Below, piece by piece: positions 16,588 to 27,300 of a stretch of 64,000 nt of DNA (positions within the stretch are counted from its first letter, which is position 1; each line of letters starts with the position of its first letter). The position numbers and the translations under genes were made by a program. This DNA is from Panorpa germanica. Its lineage: Eukaryota; Arthropoda; Insecta; Mecoptera; Panorpidae. The notes below the pieces were generated by a model that worked only from the letters and a program-made list of their open reading frames with translations, made no database searches and was not told the DNA's origin. The DNA lies in NCBI GenBank assembly GCA_963678705.1, contig OY783212.1:1612001-1676000 (forward strand), in the 5' to 3' direction.

Positions 16588-18022
16588 TCAATTCTTTTCG
16601 CTGCCTGGGATGAAATCCATAGACGCCGAGTTAATGCAGTATCGTTTCCTGGTGGGTGCTGGACCATCCTCAAAGACGTGTCCTAGATGAGCAGAGCACT
16701 TGGAGCACCGGACCTCTGTGCGGACGATGCCTGGCCGCGCAATGAGCAGTAAGAGATTGCCTCCAGCTTTATATAGGAGTTTGGAAGGATACCAAGGAAA
16801 TACCAGGCAGAACAATGGATTTTAAGGAGTTTAAGAAACATTCAGCCGGATTCATACGAATGTTTATAAATGGGTTAAAAATAATAAAAACGATAGGAGA
16901 AAACAAAAAGACCGGACATAATGAAGTGTTCATTCATACGTAGCAGTACAAACCATGCACGTTTATAAGGATATTTAAGGAGTTGGAAAAAGGAAAAGAT
17001 AGACAAACCACATTAGAATCCAACCTTACTATCCGTCACCACAAAAGTGCTTTAAACGGAAACAATCATATACAAAGCATTTCTATATAATTTTATCATA
17101 CGTTATGTTTGGTAATTAATTTTAAAATAGCCAACATGCTTTATCAACACCGCGATAACGGAGTGCATCCGTTTTCGAAAAATTCCATAGTTAATATAAA
17201 TAACGTTTAGATAAAATTAAATATATATTGATGTTAACGCAACAGAAAAAAATGAAATAAAAAATACACACCAAAACCAAACGAGATACAAGGATTATTT
17301 GGGATTAATATGGGTCAGTGGATAACATTTGACTTAATATAATATTGTGCAAACCTAATTCTTACTACTATATTTTTAATGATGTAATAGTATATTAAGG
17401 AGTTTTAATAATCTTAGAAACATTACACATGCTTTTGATATATGTTTAATAAAAAGTTATTGTAAAATTAATCAAAGCTATCTAACTATTCAACAACAAA
17501 AATGATATAAATCGGCTTACCAAGACTAGCATCTTTGTGCAATGTAACTTTTCCCTGTTCCAGAACATCATTAAAAGCCGGCCATCCGCATCCTGAGTCA
17601 AACTTGGTCTCTGAACTAAACAAATCTTGATGGCAAACGACGCATATATACATTCCTTTATCGTACGTCTTATTAAAGCATCCTAAGAATAGTGTCTACC
17701 ATAAGTTTTTCATATTCAAAAGTTAAAATTAACATGCAAGAATAAAGTTACCTGAAAATGGTTTTTCTGTTCCAGCTTCTTGAGTAACATGATACTGCAT
17801 TGGTGTTAAACGCTTCCTTAATTCATTCTTATCTTCCATTTTAAATGAACTTTTATAATTTACTGTAATATATAAAAAGAAGTTAAAAACGCCCTGTCCA
17901 TATAAGGTTATTATAAAGATTAATAAAATATTCACTAGACCTGATTGCCGATACAAGTTTCTTGTTAATGCCAGTTGAAAAATGTTATTGGATTTACTTA
18001 TACACCGACAGAATGATATCAT
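16588..18022 (-). CDS. MsrB: Methionine-R-sulfoxide reductase B
   Basis: Exons in reading order are 18022-17941, 17862-17752, 17682-17521 and 16730-16588. Junctions are all phase 1. The long form is 165 residues. The product reduces methionine-R-sulfoxide in proteins using thioredoxin. The zinc-site pairs are CVVC and CSKC, and the catalytic Cys is in [11 protein letters not shown] (residue 150 of the long form). GCGWPAF replaces the common GWPSF. The first 27 residues ([20 protein letters not shown], then RNLYRQS) have five basic and no acidic residues, like a mitochondrial presequence. A second in-frame ATG at 17839 ([11 protein letters not shown]) would give a 130-residue cytosolic or nuclear form. 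Intron 17863-17940 is 78 bp with a weak donor (GTCTAG). It contains no stop in frame, so retention is also possible. Family is certain; the first exon is probable. Confidence 0.93.
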
Positions 18023-18809
18023 TCCAATTACGGTTATTCAATAAGCTTTATTATTTAATAGTTATATAAGTAATAATATATAAATACCTTTTTTGTACTT
18101 TATTAACCTTGACAGATTTGTATTTACTTATCCACATTTACAAGTGATATGAACACTCGGCACTCGGCTAATGTTATTTTGTGTACTTCGTATCGGTCTA
18201 TGGTCTGTCATCCGAAATATCGTCATAGATTGTTGCAATGAAGATGTAAACTAAACTTTAGAATTAGGTCAGTTTAAAAACAAAGGACAACATATTATTT
18301 TAATTCGTCTCACGTACTAACAATACCAAATCGAGACATGCAAATATTTAAACGAGTTAATAAAAAGGTGACCTTTTAATGTATTGTTTAAAAAGTTGTA
18401 GTTCTTCATTTTATTTAAATATTTTATATACAATATATAATATATTTATATTTATATGATTTCATTTGATATATAATCAGCTGAACGAAACAACAAAGAA
18501 ACCATTTAATATAGTTCTGGTCTTGTAGTCGAAAACATGGCAGCTTGCCGTCAATTCCTTAACAATCTCGGTTTAGTTTAATTTAACAAATGTAATTCAT
18601 TGTAGTTTTTAATTAATTAATTATGGGTAATACATAATATATATTTGATAAAATAAAAATAAATAAATTGTTATAAAAGTTGGTTGTCGCTCTATAGTTT
18701 ACAATAAAAATTCAAAGTGTTATGTTAATTGAACATTTTAAATATTTTATAATACAAACATGCTGTATGCGTAATTATTTTTGACTATTATAAATAGGTT
18801 ATTGTTTTC

Positions 18810-19617
18810 CAGGGGCGTAGCTACCGCCGTATCAGCCGTATCAATGATACGGGGCCCCCGGGCTATAGGGGCCCCAAACCTATGTTAGCAAATATTCGTT
18901 TCTTTTTCTTCATTATTTGAAATCATTAATCCTGTTTCTAAAGCTTTACAGCATGAAATTAATGACTTACAGGAAGCTAGCATTTTACTAAGTAATCTTC
19001 TGAATTGACTGAGTGAAATAAGAAATCAAAAATCATTCCATGGTTTGCATAAAGGAGTCCCGAGATCTAGCAAATGGTGGGGAGTAAGAACTGTTTTCAA
19101 AAATAAAAGAAAGAAGATAACGAAGCGTTTTTTTGGAAGAGCTAAATACAGTAAAGACATGTCAGTTGATCTTTATGAACAATTCGTTGTTTTGAAAACA
19201 TGCTTAAAATCTGAAATTCAATAGCCTTGCATCCAGTTTTCCGGAGGTAATAACACCATGCTTTCTATTCTTGAACCTTCCGGTTACAAGTGCAACAATT
19301 AAACGAAGTTTTTCGAAATTAAAACTGATGAAAAAAATTATCTAAACACTTCTATGGGCCAAGAAAGGCTATCAGAAAAAACTTAAATTTTGAAAATCTT
19401 GAAAATTTTCTCAAATTTTGAAATTTGAAAAACTTAAATCGTCTTCAACTACGAATGATTTAATAAATAAGTTCGCCGAACAGAAGTCGTACACACAATT
19501 TAAAATTAATTTAATTCAATACGAGCGTTTTTGTTCCTTTGTGAAAAATGTTTACCCATCATTTGGGCCCCCAACAAATTTTGATATAGGGCCCCTCTAA
19601 AGCAAGCTACGCCACTG
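18810..19617 (+). mobile_element. hAT transposon, decayed, 808 bp
   Basis: The left end is CAGGGGCGTAGCTACC. The right end read on the other strand is CAGTGGCGTAGCTTGC. The 8-bp duplication TTGTTTTC is exact (18802-18809 and 19618-19625), which is the hAT hallmark. GGGGCCCC-rich subterminal repeats lie inside both ends. The interior keeps broken plus-strand pieces resembling the C-terminal half of hAT transposases of the zinc-finger/DUF4371 type (for example HEINDLQEASILLSNLL near 18955). Stops and frame changes make it inactive. Confidence 0.85.
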
Positions 19618-19995
19618 TTGTTTTCATTCACATTTAGAATAAAGGATAGCTATACGTTGCATATAAAAATAACGCTCATTTTGAACACGTAAATTCTTTA
19701 AATACTTTGAATATAAAATGTAAAATACATCAATTGGAGCAGTTCTCAGTCACTCTAGTCTCCATTTGTAGATTACTTTATTTTTTTAAGGTAGTCGAAC
19801 ATTATTGTTATTAGAGAAGCATTTCTTTTCTAGCAGGCGTGTCATTCAGCATTATCATAGTTAGATTTACAATTTAAAGGAGCAATTCTGCAGAATGAAT
19901 GATATTAAAATTTATTATCATGAATTAGGTCTTATGCTAATTATTTTATAAAATCATTATATACAAAATATAAATTTGTAATTTGTTAATTGGTT

Positions 19996-20506
19996 TTACC
20001 AGTCTGGTTCAATTATATTGCACTGAACTCTATGTGGCGGTTTTAATGTCGCTTTGTCGGAGGTTACTGGTGGATTAACTTCCACTGCTAAATAAGAAAA
20101 ATAATGAAATAAAATACATTAAAGAAATTATAAATAAAATTTTATAAAAAATATGAAAACACCTATGCCGCTTGGGAGGATGTTGGTCCTGTGCAACCAA
20201 TAAAGCGTATGAGCGGTGGCCCACATGGTTCTGTTAATGAATTTGTTAGATTTATGAAATGACTTGATGGGTCGTTGGGGCCATTCGAAGATGAGGCCTC
20301 CTTGGCGAGGCTTCCTGGTGTCTGTGATGGTTTTAGAATGGCGATGGGAATGGGTAGAATGTCCGTGACGTTTGTGATGAAAATGCAGCGTCCTTTTGCC
20401 GCATGGCATGGAAGGCAAAGATTGACAAAACTCTAAAAAACCTGGAGTTTGAAAACTGCTTTCACTGTGATTTGAAGATTGGCAGTCTATTACATCTGGG
20501 TCAAAA
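19996..20506 (-). CDS. Unrecognised His-rich protein, 3' part
   Basis: Two exons fit together: 20506-20163 and 20087-19996 (stop TAA), joined in phase 1. They encode about 145 C-terminal residues. The first exon is open back to its acceptor, with a phase-2 entry, so at least one upstream exon is missing; none was found in 20.5-22.3 kb. The sequence runs FDPDVIDCQSSNHSESSF, GFLEFCQSLPSMPCGKRT, a His/Lys/Arg segment LHFHHKRHGHSTHSHRHSK, then RQGGLIFEWPQRPIKSF, and ends in HRVQCNIIEPDW. There is no transmembrane segment in this part. I do not recognise the family. The conserved-looking aromatic residues and clean splice signals argue for a real gene. The start might alternatively be the internal Met in SLPSMPCGK. 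Confidence 0.6.
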
Positions 20507-20944
20507 CTAAAAATTAAATTTTAATTTGAAATAAAGCTAAATTATTATTGTGTTAGAAATATTATGATAAAGACCTATGAGAATTCAAATTCGTGTAAGT
20601 ATCTGAGTTTTGGGATTTAATGGAATATCCTAAAATTTCCATTCTTACCACTGCTACTAAATGAGATGCATTTTTTAGTTTTTGGATAAATGATTATATA
20701 TGTTCAATATTTAAATTTGGATGTATAATTATTATATAAATTTGTCATAATTACAGTACTGATATAAACAAAACACTCTCATCGCTCTCATAAATTTTAT
20801 AATTAGTATTTAATCGGATTTAACCAATTCCCAAATAATACATATTTCATAATTTAATAAAAATTGTAGTTATATATAACACTCTCACAATAATAATAAT
20901 AAAATAAAACAAATTAATATACATCATTTTATAGGAAAATATCT

Positions 20945-21440
20945 TCAACTGATAGGAAATGAAAGGTGTGAATTGTTGCCAGTAATCAGGCGTGCTTTAC
21001 TTTTTTCATATATATTCTTACGAATATGAGAACTTCTGAGCATGGAAAAATTATAGTTATGAAATATTAGCCGTGAAATATTAAAGAAGAGGTTTTCTGC
21101 TACGTCGCCAGACGGTATATGGGGCACCCGGAAGAACTGGGGCACCAAGTTGCAGCCAGTCCGCGGCATTCAGTCAGCGATAGACAATCCAACAGAACAA
21201 GTGTTGTAATTAGTTGTACATAGTTATAAATTGAATTGTGTTATTAAATAAAGTCTGTAAAAAGTGTAAATCTTTGTTCTCATTTTAATTGTGGCTATTC
21301 TTTATATATTAAGTTATAACGCGAACTTATAGGGAAAATCATTACTTCCGTTCGAGAATGTCTCTTTTCTCTTTAAGATTACTCTCGCTCGCACCAACGA
21401 ATTTGTAATATTTGGTGTCACAGAAGGTTCGAGAACTAGG
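20945..21440 (+). repeat. Possible LTR retrotransposon remnant
   Basis: A GC-richer block (GGGGCACCCGGAAGAACTGG) is followed by AATAAAG near 21247 and then, at about 21412, by ATTTGGTGTCACAGAAGG. The last resembles the primer-binding region (TTGGTGTCAGAAGTGGG) that follows 5' LTRs in many insect elements. No paired LTR or coding remnant was found. Not certain. Confidence 0.3.
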
Positions 21441-22377
21441 CTCCCTTTATCCCTTTACACGCCATACAACTTTGTAACCCTTTTTGTTAGAAGCTGGAGA
21501 GGATATTTCGTAGCTATAGCTGCAGCACACGCCAAAATTATAACAATATCTACCATTTAATAGATGGGGTATTTAGTTTAATTTAAAAATAAGTATTTAT
21601 AATTGATTATTTTTTATTAATTAGTATTATCTCAAGTTTTATTAGTCATACAAAAAGCGGGAGTATTAAGGACTTGGCGATAGTGTCTTCACGTTGTTTT
21701 TTATTAAGATATAATATATAAACTTTACACTTATTTTTAATTAGTTTTTTTTAATATAATAAAATATTAAGGACAACAGCCATTTCACAATAGAACACAA
21801 AAGTAGCTACACTGCACCGCAGTTCAAGAAAAGAATATTCTAAACGAGGACAACAAATTTTCTCATCAGATCATAAGGTTTTAATATCAGATTTTAATTA
21901 ACGTGCTGGTACATTCTAACGTTATTATAATTTGAGATTTCAATTAACCGTGCTGGAATAACGCGTGAAAATTTAAAATTAATAATGTGTCTTCCTACTT
22001 TTTAAATAATGATACTATTGCCACATGTTTTTCTACCCTGAAAAATGGAAACGCAGTAATAGAGATTGTAGTGAAGTTCGAAATTAAGACTTGACAGATG
22101 CGTTTGACGTTTCTCTAATTTAATTTTTACAGCAATTCTATAATTTGTTTTAATTGTATTTGAATACAATATTACAAAAGTTTTTATTAAATATTTATAA
22201 TTTATTATTTATATATTACTAAAAAAAAGTAAGTAGTTGTAAATAAATTTAATAATACGTATGAAACTCTAGTACATTTAAAACATCATAAGTGGTTCTT
22301 GACGAAATACAAATTGTTATTTTAATACTGTTTTTTAAAAATTGGAATTAAATGCTTTAAAAATTATTTTGTTACAG

Positions 22378-23047
22378 ATGAATGCCTTAGACCTTGTTGA
22401 AGAACGTGTAGTTCGATTGGAGCGATTGTTGGGCATGAATGAGATACCCACTGAGATTAATGACACTAAAGATGTTAATAATTCTGTTTCCATTGAACCT
22501 GTTACAGACACCCTAATTAATGCTGGAGCGTTATTAACAAGCGCTGTTAATGGACGTGACAAAATAAATAACGTCATTCAAAGGTGCGGTTTTATATTTT
22601 TTAATAAAGAAAGTTATGTAACTATCTGTCTTATGTTGTAAATTTTCATTATTGTATATTTTAAGATCTACAGAACTGGACACTTACTTAGATCCGAATT
22701 ATATTGATAAACACCAATCAATCGATAGTAGGAAATCTTATATCAACACAGTTGCTCCTGAAATTGTACACAATGCTGAGTTATTAAAAGAATTGGAGCG
22801 GCTTGCTCCAAATTTAGACTCCAGTGCTCTTAGAGACATACCAGACATATCAGATAAGTTGATAGCATTACGTACAGATCTTTTAGATCAGAAACAAAAT
22901 TGGGAATTTGTTGATGAGAGCATTATTTTAGCAATGCAAAGATACAATGAGATACATGCAACGATTACAACTGCTTTACGAAGCATGACTCAGAGGATTG
23001 ATGACATAGAAGCGAAATTAAAGCCGGTTAAAAAACAACTTTCATAA
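22378..23047 (+). CDS. DCTN3: Dynactin subunit 3 (p22/p24)
   Basis: Exons 22378-22583 and 22666-23047 (stop TAA) join in phase 2 through an 82-bp intron and encode 195 residues. The family is usually about 186 residues. It is a small all-helical subunit of the dynactin shoulder, which links dynein to cargo. Visible features are the N-terminal helix ALDLVEERVVRLERLLG, a hydrophobic middle (DTLINAGALLTSAVNGRDKI), ELLKELERLAPNLDSSALRD, and a C-terminal coiled coil ending RIDDIEAKLKPVKKQLS. The ATG sits immediately after an acceptor (TTTTGTTACAG), so the leader is probably in a non-coding or nearly non-coding upstream exon that I cannot place. It lies tail-to-tail with the transmembrane gene at 24.4 kb. 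Confidence 0.85.
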
Positions 23048-24368
23048 GCATTCATTAAGATACTATAATATAATTTCGTTATTTGCTTTGCTTTATATTC
23101 CTAATTTATCCATTATAAAAATATTTGATTTTTCATGCTATTTTGTTACTTTCTTATTTAGTAATCTTAAATTGCAGTACGAAAACTATAGTTTAATAAG
23201 GTTGTAGCAAATCTGTCGCAATTTTATTTATTATAAATAATACAGAAGACAAAAAAAATATTCACAAATAGTTTAAAGAAATATTAAGCAAGCTAGGTAA
23301 GTGGTAGGTTTAAAAATTTAATATGAATGCATAATATTAATTTTTAATATACTTCTCTGTATAGAATAAACTGTGCTGTATAATTTTTTGATAATAAATT
23401 TTATTACAATATTATTATTTATTTACAACTTATAAATTTTACAACTTATTTGAAAATTTGGTTGTGTATTTTTCACCTCTCACCATTTAATTGAGATATT
23501 GACACAAAAAAATATTGTGACTAGGTATAAAATGGTAAAGAATAATAGAATTACAAAATAATAGGTGACTATCGTTCATAGTTTGTTATATAACAAATTC
23601 TTTTAATTTGTGTATATGTGTTATAACTATTTTTGATGTACCATTATAAAAATTAGAACTGGTTGCTAATATTTTTCCATATATAGTTACTTCATAAGCA
23701 ATATCAAACACATTTACTTAAAAACTTGGAATATAAAATATATAGATATTATTTTATATTATAAAAAGAACTAATTTCAATACCACAATTTATATGAAAT
23801 AAAGCTAATATAAATATATACATATATTTCTAACATATTTATGAGTTAAAAATTTCAGTTTTATGTTTAAGAAAGGCACTGTTTTATTATGAAAGCATTA
23901 AAAATCTTCATGTCGCTCCAAAACTTAGTAGTTAATTATCAAGACTTCATTAGTAAAAGCTATAGCTGTAAGTTCTGCTTGCCGATTATATCATGTATAC
24001 TTTAAGCATTACGTGCAGATCTCTAATTTGGTTATACTAATAAATTTATTGTAATACAAACAAATTATTAAGTAGATAGTTAATTTAACTGGTTCTTACT
24101 AATTTAAACTAATGCCTTTAACTTATATATATTAAATACACATTATTTATTTTTATTTGAGTAATATACATTATTTACAAATATTATATCATTCTTATGA
24201 AAAACAAATTCTTATTATATACTATATTTAAAACAATTTCTTGATAACCTTATATACATACATACTGTTGAAATTTTAATATACATATTCTAAAATTATT
24301 TAAGATATAACATTACTATTTAAAATATATTCACTATAGTCTAATTTCGTTTCGACTTAACGTTTTTA
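23048..24368. other. AT-rich spacer between convergent genes
   Basis: It holds the two 3' UTRs (DCTN3 rightward, the transmembrane gene leftward) and A/T-rich sequence with short ATATA runs. I see no exon or repeat structure. Confidence 0.6.
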
Positions 24369-27300
24369 TTACGTTTTTCTGTTAAACATTAGTGGGTTGC
24401 CCACTGTACTAGCAATCCATTCAGCTACTCGACCTCCTAGACCAGTAAAAACAGCTGGATGAGGGCTCTGTCCGCAATTGCCATGATGACTTAGAGCACC
24501 TTGCAAGCCCCATGATTCGGAGGCATAACTATAGCACATTAATGGAGCACCTTCGTCATTCTGTAATAAAAAAATATTTGTGTAGTCTAGTACTAATTCT
24601 TAAACATGTCATATATTTAAAATATAATTTAGTTATAAAGTGAAATAACAAATATATTCGTTCTTACATAACAAGGAGTTTTAGCAGAGTCTGTGTATCC
24701 AGCACAAAGTGCTCCTGGAGGCAAGCGCCCAGCATAGTGTTTTGTTGAATTGCAAGTATCCCCAGTTAATGTAGGAACTGGCAAATAATGGAGGTATTGT
24801 GTCACTGTTGATTCTGCGTAGGAATAACAAATATTAGTTTAGTTTACACAGTTAAACCCATTTTTAATTTCTTTGTTCTATTGTAATATACCTCCTGGTG
24901 TGTATACACCCCAACCAGCGGTAACACATAGTTCTCTGGGTTCTACAGGAACATTAGCGAGACATGCAGCGCCAACTGTGTGACCCCAAATAAGGGGTTC
25001 GTTAAATTCTAGAAGTGCTACATCTCCAGAAAATAGGAACTGCTTATATTTAGCCTAAAATATGAAACACGATAATAAATACTTATTACTATCAAAACAG
25101 GAATACGCACTACTCTACCAAATGCATATGTAGACATGTACACTTAAAATGATCCATAAATTTATTGTATTTCTCCATTTTTACCTGTGGATATGGCACT
25201 ATTCGCTTAATGCTACGAATTTGTTCTGCATCTGGTTCCGTTGTAGATGAATCATATTCAACTCTTGAATCAAAAACTGCTCCTCCAGCAAAGAGTTTCC
25301 AATCACTAACTTGTGTATCAGGTTTTCCAGAAAGACAACTGTAACTTACAACTGCCCAACGTGGTGCAACTATAAACAAGAGTTTTTAGTTCGTTAATTA
25401 AATTTTTATTATTTAATATTTGTAAGTTATGGGAAAAATGAATTTTACCAATGCTGGCAGTACAACGGGCGCCACCTAAGTAATGATTGTAGGCCAGAGC
25501 TATGCTGGGCCATTGAGCTCGTGTGGCTCCTTCACCACCCACAATTCGACTGGTTATTGTTGTACCTTCACGGAAACTGGGAGAGTGGCTGCCACAGACT
25601 ATTTATTACAATAAAAATATATATAAAAACCAATTTGTTAAAAATATCTTCTTATTTTGTAATGAAACTTACTGAAATTTTCACACGTAATTGCTACTAT
25701 GCCACTGTGACAGAAATTAGTAACTTCAATTTGTGACAACAATTTTTGTGTCGCGTTCACCGTGTTCTTTAATACGAAATAGTTTGTTTCATTCCTATTG
25801 TAGTCTTGTATAGTCTCGGTGCTAATACTAGAGGAGAATCCTAACTCAGAACATAATACATCTGATGCAACTCTGTCCCATTTATCAGTACAAACAGATA
25901 ACCAACTTTCATCTTTTGTAAGAAGCTTTATAATATTTCTAGTTTGTTCATTAGCTTCAGAACCATCATTAATTAAAGTTTGATTTGTATTTTCGTTTCT
26001 GGAAGGCATGTGTATGCATCCCCATTCATCAGATTGATCTGGGCATTGATATAAACCGTCGCACCTTTGGATTTTATCTATACATCCTCCTGCTTTGCAC
26101 CGGAAGTTATCAATAGGGCAGTCTGAAAATTATTGAAATATTTTTTAGTTTGTGAATTGAAAACAGAATAAAAGTTTTAAGTTATTCATTTTATAAAAAC
26201 AAACCACATAATTTTTCGTCTTCTCCATTTAAACAATCAATTTCTCCATCGCACCTCCAGGAAGCGGAGATGCAAGCGCGTTGCTCCGCGCAGAAAAATT
26301 CGTGATTATCGCATGATGATGCACACCCCACTTCATCACGGGCATCGGCGCATTGTTTCAGACCGTCACACTGCCATAGAAGAGGTAAACAAGGGCCAGT
26401 TTGGGAGCACGATAATTCGTCGAAACGGCATTGCCAGGATTCTATATTTAAAGAAAAGGATACATTGATATACGTTGAATGTGTGAATGTATTGTGGATG
26501 TAGCTAGTTCGATTTTAAAGCTTACCGCAGTCCATTTCGTCGCTACCATCTCCGCAATGTACAATTCCGTCGCACACTAAGTGTCTGGCTAAACAGGAAC
26601 CACCGCGGCATTGGAAGTGCCCTGGACATCCACCCATTTCACAGCCATGTTCATCGGAACCATCTGAACAATGTGCTATTGCGTCGCATCTAGCAAATGT
26701 AAAATGTTTTGTAAATAAATAATATAATCTACACAAGATATAAGAAGTAATAACATATTAACATGTTAACATTTTCTTACCGTTCGCTTTTCGCTATGCA
26801 ATAGCTTCCGTCTTTAATAGAAGTTCCGTTGGTACACTGGAATTGGCCAGCTGTACATTTTGAAAAACCGATATCTCCGATGAACACTGTGTTTTCAACA
26901 TATTTTTCGCTTGTCGTGTCTATAGTGAATGAAATATTGGATGTTGAGTTATTGACATCACTTTTAATGACGTTTTCTTCGCTTGTCACTTTATTAACAA
27001 TCAGATCTTTGTTTAACGTCGTTCCAGAATTATTATTAATTAACTGGAACGACTTATTAGCTAAAAAATGGTTCTCTTCTGATGGGTTGTTTACTTCGAA
27101 TACAATATTTCCTTTTCCTGACTCAGAGGAGTGATCCAAATATTTGTTAAAATCATTTAGTTTTTCATCTTCATCATTGATATTATTGAAGTCTGCGTTA
27201 TCAGCATTAGAGGTTGCAAGCCCTATTTTATCGATTTTTTTATTATAATTATCTTTTTCAAATTCAATATTTTTATTAGGTTTACCCACTTTATTTAAAG

